From: Dermatemys mawii
Lineage: Eukaryota; Chordata; Testudines; Dermatemydidae
Direction of reading: 5' to 3'
NCBI GenBank assembly: GCA_007922305.1
Contig: ML677335.1
Coordinates: 41,044,949 to 41,108,948 of the forward strand
Length of the DNA stretch: 64,000 nt
The position numbers were made by a program, and so were the translations under genes. The notes under the pieces are model-generated. The model made no database searches and had not been told where the DNA came from. It saw nothing but the letters and a program-made list of their open reading frames with translations. Of the stretch, positions 1-10,397 are shown piece by piece (within the stretch, counting starts at the first letter, position 1; every line of letters starts with the position of its first letter).

Positions 1-653
1 TCCTGATCCCAGCTGCAGCTGTGGCCCTTTAACCCAGCCGAGCTCCCTGCAGTAACCCTCGCTAGGGCTTTTAGCTCTGCATTCTTGCCGCTAGGGCCAG
101 CCCCTGCCCTGGAGCCTCCTGCCTGCAAGCAGGGTTTACTGTGCAGAGGCAGGGCACTCTAGGGAGTTTTTACCCCTGCCCTGCCACAGGCCCCTCTTCT
201 CATTCTTGTGAAATCGGCTGCAGGAATGCGAAAGTGCCCTTTCAGAGCTCAGTTACAGACAGATAGCTGCTTATCTGCTCCGAGAAAAAGCAAATATTTA
301 CTTTTTGTCCTGAGAGAGAGGCGGGAGGCCAGGGGGGTCTAGACTTACAACACAGCGTGCTGACACACTCAGCACCCCAAAAACTCACTCTTTCTCCCCC
401 GACATACACACAACACAGTCCCTTTCACACTCCACCCCACTCCCCGCATTTGTAAAGCACGTTGCAGCCACTTGAACGCTGGGATAGATGCCCATAATGC
501 ACTGCTCCCAATGCAGCTTCAAGTGCCACAAATGTGGCCAGGCCAGTGCGCTTGCAGCTGACAGTGTTGACAGGCTGTGGCGCTTTCCCTAAGGCTCTCT
601 CCCAAGGCTGGTTTAACCCAAAGCGCTCTACATTTGCAAGTGTAGCCAAGCCC
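1..653 (-). mobile_element. Harbinger-type DNA transposon end (partial, runs off left edge)
   Basis: The right terminus, read on the minus strand, is GGGCTTGGCTACACTTGCAA and is followed by TTA at 654-656, fitting the TWA target site of Harbinger elements. About 15 bases further in is an AGCGCT motif, as in the autonomous element at 44415. Positions 481-539 (minus strand) also match 44526-44585 closely: both read GGCCACATTTG, then GGCACTT, then a block ending in CTATCCC or GTATCCC. So this is a relative of that transposon. The outer part, about 1-230, is GC-richer and unassigned; it may be internal element DNA or another repeat. No intact frame was found. Confidence 0.6.
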
Positions 654-656
654 TTA

Positions 657-1749
657 TCAGAGTACTCTTAACAATCAGACTGAGATTTTCAAAGAAGCCT
701 AAGGGAGATGAGGACTTTTTATACAATTTTTTTCCAGAGTGTAAGACACAAACAGGCTTGTTCCTTAAATACTTGGCATATTTATCTAATTCAACCTTTG
801 TTTTAGAAGGGACTTATTTATCATGTTTTTATCAATTAAGAAAAAAAATTCTAACTCACCAAATTTTTCTCTTCTCACTGGACATTTCTGCATAGCAGTA
901 ATGTGCTACCAGAACTTAGAGACTCCAGAGTCATAGAGCAATTGATGGTAAGCACTTTCTGAAACAGCAGTTCCATCCCTTAAGCATTGGATTTTATTTT
1001 TTCATCTTGGCACAAGACAAGCCAACCGAGCCCAAACCCTGTCTCAAGACCAGTAATTTTTCTGCTATCATAAATGACAACTGCAGAAGACAACTAGCAA
1101 ATTAGATCTCCACATAAATAGGATTTTAACCTCACCAGTTTCTTGTTACACAAAGATTTCTTTAGCTTTCTTTGCTTTTACACTTATTGGTAATGGAATA
1201 TACCATTTCATTTGGGTTTTTGAAGAGTAAAAATGTAAGTAGTCAGCGGGCAAAATCAGTTGCAATGGATGACTGGTTCAAGTGATTGTAATGGGCTCTA
1301 GCAACCTCACAATAGGCTCACCCAGAAAGTATGCCATTGTCTTCATAACAGCTCATGCTCATATTCAACTGAAAAATTGGGAAAAGTGATGCAATGGCTA
1401 AATGGACATGGTATCTAGGAGAGGGGGTCTATGAAACTGCTTTCATACACAATGCATTGACAGAGATTGCACACATTAATTTGCATTGGTAAAGTTGACA
1501 CCCAGCTTTAAGATGTGTACAATTCCTTTATGAACATAAAGGGGCCCTATATTTGCAATCTTCATTCTGGCACTTGGAAAGATAATCACGGTCAACCACA
1601 CTTGGTCACATTTCGAACACACTGTAGCCTGTACAAAGAGAATTCAGGGAGTGGAAGAAAGAAAAACGGGAAAAGGTCTGAATACAAATTAAACGTGCCT
1701 GTGAATGGTGGTGTAACTGAACTCTAGATTTTTTAACATGTGACTTAAC
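657..1749. other. Gene-free AT-rich stretch
   Basis: No frame with recognisable protein content, no splice-bounded exon and no clear repeat was seen. A short piece at 684-715 resembles one arm of an old palindromic sauropsid repeat (ATTTTCAAAGAAGCCTAAGG). Confidence 0.5.
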
Positions 1750-2117
1750 CAGTGATCTTAAAACATGGATCAGTTCTGGGTCTGGTTCTGTTCAATATCT
1801 TAATCAGTGATTTCACAATGGCATAGAGAGTACACATAAAGTTTGCTGACAAACATTAAGTTGGGAGGGGTTGCAAGTGTTTGGAGGATCGCACTGGAGA
1901 AATGGTCTGAAGTAAAGAGGATGAAATTCAAAAAGGATAAAATGCATAGTATTCCATTTAGGAAGGATCAGTCACACCCATACAAAATGGAAAATTACTG
2001 CCTAGAAAGGAGGAGTCGTGAAGAAGGATTTGGGGGCATAGAGGATCAGAAGCTAAATATGAATCAATGTAACACTGTTGCAAAACAAAAAAAAAGAAAA
2101 GAAAAGAAAAGCAACCA

Positions 2118-2286
2118 TAAGGAATGGTGTCCCTAGCCTCTGCTTGTTAGAGACTGGAGATGCATGGCAGGAGAGAGACAAGTTCACTCCCTCTGGGACA
2201 CCTGGCATTGGCCCCTGTCAATAGACAAGTTACTGGGCTGGATGGACCTTTGGTCTGACCCAGTACGGCCGTTCTTATGTTCTTAT
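2118..2286 (+). repeat. CR1 3'-end fragment with TTCTTAT tail, nested
   Basis: It runs from GGAATGGTGTCCCTAGCC to GGCCGTTCTTATGTTCTTAT, the 3' terminus of the turtle-type CR1 subfamily. The same end occurs at 32886-33056 and 43681-43897. It interrupts the older CR1 between the GTTGCAAAAC block (2078-2087) and TGGAATGTATTAGCAGGAGC (2290-2309). An A/G-rich run at 2085-2110 sits at its 5' junction. Confidence 0.8.
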
Positions 2287-2472
2287 TCTGGAATGTATTA
2301 GCAGGAGCACTGTAAGGAAGACACAAGCAGTAATTGTTCCACTCTACTCTGTACTGATCACACCTCAACTGGAGTCCTGTGTCCAGTTCTGGGCACCACA
2401 TTTCAGGAAAGATGTGGACAAATTGGAAAAAGTCCATAGAAGAGCAACAAAAATGATTAAAGGTCTAGAAAA

Positions 2473-2626
2473 CAGGGCCAGCTCTGTTTTTTGCTGCCTG
2501 AAGCAAAAAAAAGGGTACTGGAACAGAGCGCCACCAAAGCAAAAAGGGGCAGCCGGAATGTGCCGCCCCTTAAGATGTGCCGCCCCAGGCACCTGCTCTC
2601 TTTGTTGGTGCCTGGAGCCAGGTCTG
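2473..2626. mobile_element. hAT-type MITE, 154 bp, with 8-bp target duplication
   Basis: Flanks carry the direct repeat CTAGAAAA at 2465-2472 and 2627-2634, the 8-bp length typical of hAT insertions. The termini read CAGGGCCAGCTC and, from the other strand, CAGACCTGGCTC, an imperfect CAGRGCC-type inverted repeat. Removing the element with one duplication restores the CR1 reading GAAAACATGACCTGTGAGG. It has no coding capacity and must have been moved by a transposase encoded elsewhere. Confidence 0.8.
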
Positions 2627-3015
2627 CTAGAAAACATGACCTGTGAGGGAAGATTGAAAAAATTAGGTTTAATATGGAAAAGAGAAGACAGAGGGGACAC
2701 AATAACATCTTTGAAATACATAAAAGGTTGTTACAAGGAGGAGAGAAGTAAATTGTTCTTAACCTCTGAAAATAGAACAAGAAGCAATGGGCTTAAATTG
2801 TAGCAAGGGCAGTTTAGGTTGGACTTTAGGAAAAACTTCCTAACTGTCAGGATCGTTAAGCACTGGAATAAATTGCCTAGTGAGGTTGGGGAATCTCTGT
2901 GCTTGGAGACTAACACCTGTCAGAGATGGTCTAGATAACACTTAGCCCCTCCATGAGAACTGGAGACTGGATTAGATGACCTCTTGAGGTCTATGATCAT
3001 ATGAGTCTATGATCT

Positions 3016-6000
3016 GTAAAAAAGCAAAACTTGGAGGTTTGCACAGGCAATCTCCGCACTTCATAGTAAAATTGTTTTAGTGGCCTTGTGCTTTTACATG
3101 GCAAAAGAATCTAACAAAGACCCCAACAAGTCACTGAATATTAAATTATAATTACAGATTTACAGTACCATGTTGAAATCATTATGTCGTATTCATGTCT
3201 CTAAATGTGACACAGTGACTTCTATTAAAGTCACTAAAGCTTAGCTATAGATCCACACAAACTTAAATGGACTGCAATTTTGTGCAGTGAACCCTCAAAC
3301 TCACCGCACTTCATAACATTATTCTATCCACCTAAAACTATTAAACCACAACTGGTATTAAAATAATTTTATCTGTTCCGTTAGGCAACACCTAAATGAC
3401 TAATACACATGGAAAAAAACTACCTTTTGAAGAGAGAAGCGGGAAAAAGAAGAAAAGTGACTCAGAGTTATGTTTGTGAGATTTTCACAGCTAATCACAC
3501 ACAAGACTGATTCACTGCTCACCTCGCTCTGCTCACTCATTTTTCATATCATACTTTTCACTACCGCATCAGCCTGCTGCACCAAGGTCAAATGAAGGAA
3601 ATGGTAGCACACATACCACAGCAGGATTTATAATAAACATATTTGCTTTCTTTTCATGTGCAGTACATGTGTATCTCAAATTTCCATTTACAAAAATTAA
3701 GGTGTCACAGCAGTGTATCTATGTTATTTTATATATAATTATATACATATATAATTGTATATATAATTTCTTGGCAGAGGGGGTTGCTTAGCTATAATTG
3801 TATTTTACTTGTCTAACAATCTTTGTCTGTAAAAACTATTTAATTTTTAAATGAAAATATTCCAACTGCTAACAAACCAATGAGATGTTAAAATAAGCAT
3901 AGAAACAGGAGCATATGAAAGCAATTTTTTAAAAAAAGAGTATATAAATTTTCATTTAAATATTGGAATATAGGTGTTTTTGCTAAGCCACTACTAGCAT
4001 AAAACATAAGGTATCAATATATTCATGAATTTAATTGTTACTAGGGATTGTACATCCAGCTCACCAATCCAATAGTGCACACCAGAAAGAAAATCCATTA
4101 ACTAGAAAGGTGCATGACTGTACATTGACTAACGAAGCAAAGCGATTTGGCCATTAATAAGTTGCTCATTAGAAAGCAAATGAACTGAGTGCAAAGTGGG
4201 AATGGTGTTTCACAATTTTGCATCAGCAAGTAACATGGTGTAAGCCCATGAGTCACCTGCAGAATGCCATGAGGTTTTATCAAACAAGTCTGTAAACACA
4301 GTGCTCATCAACAAAGCTGTCCATCCTTGCGTCTACCCATAACTTGTCTTATTTCCATGCCAGGTGATGTAAATAAGAATTTCACAGCATAGTAAAGAGA
4401 AGAATAAGTATATTATTTCATATCAGCCATGAACAACAAATTTGAGCACATTAATACATGGGTGTTCCTGGTTATATGGACATCATCAATGAGCTGCCTT
4501 TAAAAAGTCTGCACTATGTATTAATAACCCAAGGTAAAGCATTTTGGCACTTACTTCTAAGACACCCTGACATCCACATTTGCAATCTGGCCTAGGTGGA
4601 TGACACAACTGGGACTTCAAGTTGCAGCCTTAGCTGAAAGAGTCAAAAGCCAACAGCATGTCATGTCATCAGCACAATGTTAATAAGTTGGGGCCTAAAA
4701 AAGATACCAAAGGGAAGAATGATACTGAAGGATATGAGGTTGATCACTCAGTCATTCAGTATCTCCCATAACAATTTGACTTTGTTCACATTGCTTTTTT
4801 AAATAGATGCTGATATCATAGAGATGAATGGAACGCAAGCTGACATGAAGCCGGAGATTTACTGCACACCTAAGATCTGTAAAGTGGATCTCTGTTCAAT
4901 AAATTCAAAACCTATTGACTAATCAACTAATACTAAAAACAGACACCGTATCAGAATCAATCCAAATAAGATCAGCATTATAAGTATTCACAAGTACAAC
5001 CTCGTTGGTAAGATAAAGCTTACAGCCTGGCTTCAGCTTACACAATTTTTTTTTTAAATCACACCTTCGTGAAAATGGTACCTGGAAAATGAACAATCTA
5101 TCTTCCATGCAGAGGTTATCTTTCACCAAGGAGCAACAGCTGTTCTCTCAAATTCACAATGGAATTTCCACACAACAACAAGAAGTCTGACAGTCTACAC
5201 AGTTCTGTTTTATCCTGATGGATCCCATTTGCAAAATGCAGGACATGAGGCAATGGGGGCAGAACATCTTAAATGTTGTTAGTCAACAATTCACAAAATT
5301 ACAGTACAGTGACCTACAAGAAGATACGATGGATCTCTGGTACCTGATGTAAAAGGAAGATCAGGAGCCTCCAAGGGAAAAATTGCAGAACAGATCATAT
5401 TTTTTCTTCTTACATCTTCATTTAGGATACAGTATGGTGCACAATATTACATTCTGATCTTACTTTTTGATTTGCAAAATCCCAAAGTGATTACATACAC
5501 CTATAATGTATCCAGCATGCCATTTAAGACAGATTGCACAAACACCAGAAACTGAACTACTTCTCAAAGGAGGCATAAGATAGATTATGCATAATATTAT
5601 CTAAAACTCCATCTGCAATACCCAAGGAAATAGTCTACTACTTTCACTAACAGCAGCACCCTCATTTATGGTCTATATTGTGCCCACACAACCTTGCTCA
5701 TTATACAATAGTTTTTAAACACAACAGGGCCCAAACAAAACCTTGAAACCCCACAAAAGACAGAGATTATCCTTGTTTATTATAAGAGGAATGAGCTAAA
5801 ATGCACTGAATGGGGATGGAGATTCCCAATACTTCATTCACAAGTCTAGCTGATATAAAGATCCCCCAAAGAAAAGGAAAAGGGAAAACTAAAAAGATAA
5901 CTGAAATAGTTGACATGAGCAAATCCTATGTTTTCCAGACACCTGCAGATACTTCAGACACCCTCAAACTTCACTTTCTGAAGCCACTGCCGGTGATCAT

Positions 6001-6428
6001 AGGTTTAGAAGATGGATTAGCACATATAGCATGCACTGTGAACAGGAGCAATCTTTCCCATATAAATTACATGTTTCTTCTCAAGCCCAAATAATTCCCA
6101 GGTGACGTTTGGAGAATCTATTTATAAGAGAGATTTTCTAGTTTAAGGACCCTTATCTGTTTCATGAAAAGTCTGGAAAATTCATGGGTAAAAACAATAC
6201 ACTTATTGAGTAATAGCAACTTGCCAAATGACATGCGCACACGTGTCTTTTAGGAGAACTGCAAAGCCTTCGTTAAAATTAAAGATCTTGTATCAGTATG
6301 TAGGCAGTCATTTCTAATATAGTATTAAAAAGACTAGTATTTGAACAATCAGTTTCCTCTCTACCTCCCAATATCAAAGATTAGACTTCTGTTCTTCCCT
6401 TACAAACATTCAAGCTTCTTTGCAGTTT
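3016..6428. other. Gene-free AT-rich region
   Basis: Only short chance reading frames were seen. A near-palindromic run of TATATAATTATATACATATA type lies at 3731-3768. The longest frame, 5810-6094 (+, 94 codons), shows no family resemblance and no convincing splice context, so it is treated as chance. No repeat with recognisable ends was found. Confidence 0.5.
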
Positions 6429-6556
6429 TTAAGACTTTGGACCAAATCCTGATCTCAATTATACAAGTATAAATCCAAAATAATTCCACTAAACTAAATG
6501 AATTTACTCCAGATTTACAATGGAGTATGTAAGTGCGTAATCTTGCCCACTGTTAT
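6429..6556. repeat. Old palindromic repeat, about 125 bp
   Basis: The left arm, GACCAAATCCTGATCTC followed by ATAAATCC, pairs imperfectly with the right arm TCCAGATTTAC ... GTAATCTTGCCC, with the centre near 6497. This matches a common ancient sauropsid palindrome (gene-free, MITE-like) known from memory by its 'CAGTATAAATCCAGAGTAA' core. It is heavily diverged, so the exact ends are uncertain. Confidence 0.5.
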
Positions 6557-8436
6557 GGCCAGATATTAGAGCTACATATTAGTTGTGATACCAGTTTTTC
6601 AGCTTTGTGTCTCATTTTAAATTGAAAAACTGAAGTAAATCTGACACATATTAGCATCGAATTAATGTCCTGACAAAATGAGTCATATGCTTTAGTTTCA
6701 ACGTCCATCAGTGGTGTAATGCAACAAGCAAAAAAATCATCTTGTAATAGTAAATTTTGTGATGGCAGACAACAGCTATTGACCTGTATCTCTAAAAAAA
6801 AAAAAAAATCAAATATTTTTGCTATTTGGCAATGTATTGAGTTTCCATACACAGAGGGCAACTAGCCTTTTTCTTCAAGACAAAAAAAAATATAACGGGA
6901 TTATTAGTGTTATGCATGTGAATGAACTGTCAATATATGTCTTCTAGCAGGAATATAGTTTGGAAAAGAAAGATAAATATTGTTATTTACTATAGTAAAA
7001 GCAACAATAACTGATCAAGGTAAATTTAGTGGAAACATTAAAATAATGGCTGTAGAAAGAAAATTTATTCTGTTGAAACATACTGTGTGAACTTATTGGA
7101 AATAATCAAGTGCTCAATTTGAATTAACCGAGTGTAAGTGAATCTAAAAAAAACCCACCCTGACTATTAAACACTAACTGGAATTTTCTAGCTGCATTTA
7201 CTGCTTGGTCTCTTCATATATTTTAGGAAAATCTGCAAAGATGCAAAGAATCCTCCTGTGTTTGCTTAGCAGTAAGCAAATTGCTGTGGGCTCTTAGTGC
7301 TGGAATACTTTAGCAGGCAATTCCTCTCTGTCTTTCATTCTGTTTGTCTGTGTTAAATTCCCACTCTGCCCTCATCCATTCTCACATCCAGTTCCCGGCT
7401 TTGTCCATCCATCAATCCACACACTTTGTCAGCGCTGACTTCATCCTGGCTTTCACAATCACATCCAAGCAATACTGATGCCACTAGGGAGCTTTTCGCC
7501 TCCCATCTGCGTCTCCCTGATCTGCTGACTGAGGCCCTGACGCTTGTCGTTTTCTATTGCACAGGCAAGCAAAAACACTAATACTGAACCTGATTTCTAT
7601 CGTGCAGCTTTTCACCTTTTCTATCGGGAGGAATAGAGAAAGAGACAGACAGAGAGAGAGATGTTTGCTGAATTTTCTAAAACAATTCGTACTCTAGTCA
7701 GGTTGAGGCTCAATTCGTCTTCCCTCTACAAAACATCAATAGAAATCACAGGGAGAAAATGTATCATTAATTAAGGGTTGATAAGTTCTACGTCAAGTGC
7801 AGTTTGGCGGGGGTGGGGACCTCACCAGCTTATAAAGATTCTCTACCAACTGAAATCCATACACCGCTTTCATGGCAACTTCAAGTTTTTTCTTTAATAA
7901 AATATGTTACCTTAAAGAAACGTTAGAGGAAACCAACATGTTAAAAAACAGGCATGTTTTTATTCAAAGGGTAATTTACAAAGACTTAAATGACAGTGGG
8001 GGGAAAAATTATTACTAAAGATAGAATATTGTTACCTAGCAATCAATCAATTTTAAAATTTTTCAGGTGTTTTGCCTCTTTATATGTTCTTAATTCACAG
8101 CTGTATGATTCCAAGCATATAATTTAAAAGGAAGAAAACACAAGTTAACATTTATACATATGATAAGAAATTATACCGATTCTTGAAATCATCTTAACTA
8201 TGGCCACAAGTTATTACAAAATACTTCAAATTATACATTTGTGTATTCTGAGGTACTGGACAAAGAGGGGAGTATACTACTTTGATACACACAATTGCTC
8301 ATCAACAAAGCATTTTACATAAATTAGTTGAGTAAGTGTTTAAATAGTCATATACTTTGCAACAGACTACCTGTAAGGACAATAATACCTTAACAAAACA
8401 ATTCTTTGTGGCTTATTTTAAGGAAAGAAATATAAT
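6557..8436. other. Gene-free region; 7230-7640 possibly constrained
   Basis: No coding exon or identifiable repeat. The part from 7230 to 7640 is less AT-rich than its surroundings and lacks low-complexity decay, apart from a purine-rich AGAGAGACAGACAGAG run at 7636-7660. That is the look of conserved non-coding DNA, but conservation cannot be judged from one sequence. Confidence 0.35.
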
Positions 8437-8522
8437 TTTATGGCTGAAGTACTGGACTGGGAACTAGCGGATCTGGGTTCCTGTTCCTAGCTTTCTCACA
8501 GACTTCCAGTGTGACCTAACTT
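8437..8522 (+). repeat. MIR-type SINE fragment
   Basis: TGAAGTACTGGACTGGGAAC, then GGATCTGGGTTCCTGTTCC and CACAGACTTCCAGTGTGACC, follow the tRNA-derived and central parts of amniote MIR elements in order. The 3' LINE-derived tail is not recognisable. It is ancient and not functional as a Pol III gene. Confidence 0.65.
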
Positions 8523-10299
8523 AAGGATGTCAAAATTCTTTATTTAGCCCTACTTGAAAAATATTTTGAGACATGTGCATGTTACCTATTTATACTAATT
8601 GCACTGCGGTCATCAACAGGTTAGTTAGATTAGAAAATCCTTGCTGTCAGGTTTTAGCCCTCCCTGCTCCCCCCCATGACTATACCGTTCTGAGAACACT
8701 GTTCCTTTAGTTTTGAACATCATGGAACTACAGCAAAATTAGGCCCCAGACTTTTCTCCCATACATCCTGTGTTTACATCTGATCATTCTTTTTCTTAAA
8801 AAGAAAAATACACATCAGAATGCCATTATGGCCACATATTTCACAAAAATATCCATTTTAGCAGCTGTTGGTTTAAAATTCAAGCTTTGACTTAAAAGCA
8901 AGACAAGAGACTAGAAGGAAAACAAGAGAGACTTAAGAAATCTTAGCCAATGAAAGCAACATGACCTTCTCTCAATACACTTATAGCTCTCTTTCTATTG
9001 CTCGTTATACAAGTTAGTCTTCTATTACGCCTCTTTGTACAAGACAGAAGTACATAGTAACATCTTCCTTTTGTTTCCCAAAATCAGTTGTCTCAAATGT
9101 TTTAGATATGACAGAACAGACCTAAAAAGCAGTAGAAGAAAGTCTTCTCTGCTGTGCTACTATACACAGACTTCTCTAATTAGACAGCAACAAAATTTTA
9201 TTAATAGGCTGGACATTATGGAATGAGCTTGTTATAAATGGGCCCTGTCAAAGCCTTATTCAGCTACCAAATGAGTATTCTCAGTTCACTGCTCGCATCT
9301 GAAGCATCACTGCTAGTGCCGGATAACAAATGATTGCTATTAACCGTATTGTTAGTAATGATGGCTGAAAACAAACAAAAACCCATAAATAACAGTCTAC
9401 AGAAAAATTAACCCATAAACTTGATAGATATCCAGCTGAGAAATAATAAATGACACTTTGGATCCTGCTGGGAGAAGCTAGTGGTTCTTGTTTTCTGCTC
9501 TGTCATTAACACATTTTCTGTGCTAAAAATTAGATTCTGATATATAATTATCAACGCTTCCAGATATTAATTTTGCTATCGCTCCCTCTGTTTCTCTGCT
9601 GGCTGGTTGTAATGTTATTCACAGATTACTCTGAGAAAACACATCAAACACTTAACAGAGCAGGTCAAAGTGACAAGCAGCTTTTGCTGACAACACCAAC
9701 CTGCAGAGTCTTTTTTTTAAACCAGGGACACAAAACAAATTTCTCATATATTAATTAACTCGGGTTTCATCGCAACTAAAACAAGTCTCTACCATGTTTT
9801 GTGAGTTAAGCCTATTTCCAGCTGTCCTAATGAAGGCTGTATTGAAAAGGAACTACCGACAAATATCTTGTATTTATACATTCCAATCCACACATTTTAG
9901 AGAAACGTCTGTTTTCACAGGCAATCAAAACAATTGTCCATTTACCTAAATGTAGCACTGATGGCGCCTCCCAATCCTTGAAAGAAAACCTATAGTAGCT
10001 TTTGTTACCGATTTCTAGTAGCGAAATATTCTCATTCAAAGCCACAAAGGTTCATTTAACAAAGAAAAAATGTTATTTGAGGAATTATTCAAACTGCTCT
10101 TGAATACAACACATACAAGCTTTACAATGTTTTCACAATTAATTGAACTAAGCAGATCTTTAATAATCATGAATGGCATGTAAGAAGAGGGTAACATCAT
10201 GAAGTAGTCATGGATTCCAATCCTGAAAACATGTATGGAAATGTGTGAGTTAAAAGTAATACTATGGAAATAAGTAAGTTATTTGTGTGTCAGTAATGC
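8523..10299. other. Gene-free region
   Basis: Only short chance frames. The block 9230-9500 is repeat-free and contains several AT-rich homeodomain-like cores, so it is another candidate for non-coding constraint; nothing firmer can be said. Confidence 0.35.
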
Positions 10300-10397
10300 C
10301 CCAAAGCCCCAAACAGGAAGAGGGCTCCATTATGCCAAGGGCTGTACAAATACATGGGAAGACATTGTCTCTTCCTGAAGACCTTACCATGTAATTT
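10300..10397 (-). repeat. Ancient LINE-like 3'-end fragment
   Basis: GGGCTCCATTATGCC, GGGCTGTACAAATACATGGG and GACATTGTCTCTTCCTGAAG match, on the minus strand, the widespread sauropsid sequence 'attgtaagctcttcagggcagggactgtc...gtacagtgcctagcacaatgggg'. Related fragments are at 13960, 33075 and 37015. The family name is uncertain (an old CR1/L3-like LINE end). Confidence 0.5.

Larger units (their letters stand above)
1750..3015 (+). repeat. Old 5'-truncated CR1 LINE with two nested insertions
   Basis: The segment follows the CR1 reverse-transcriptase end and 3' UTR in order: a block near 1770-1850 (GTTTGCTGAC), the 'CTGTGTCCAGTTCTGGGCACC' region at 2378-2400, the region encoding KVHRRATKMIKGLE at about 2429-2470, and the 3' UTR with AGGAAAAACTTCC at 2828-2840. 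It ends in a short-period tail of TATGATC-type repeats near 3010. Stops and frameshifts make it non-coding. It is split by a younger CR1 tail at 2118-2286 and by a hAT MITE at 2473-2626; removing both restores co-linearity. Confidence 0.8.

Noticed and set aside
5810..6094. 94-codon plus-strand frame as a small gene
   Set aside because: Lys/Thr-rich sequence with no motif, promoter or splice support in AT-rich DNA.
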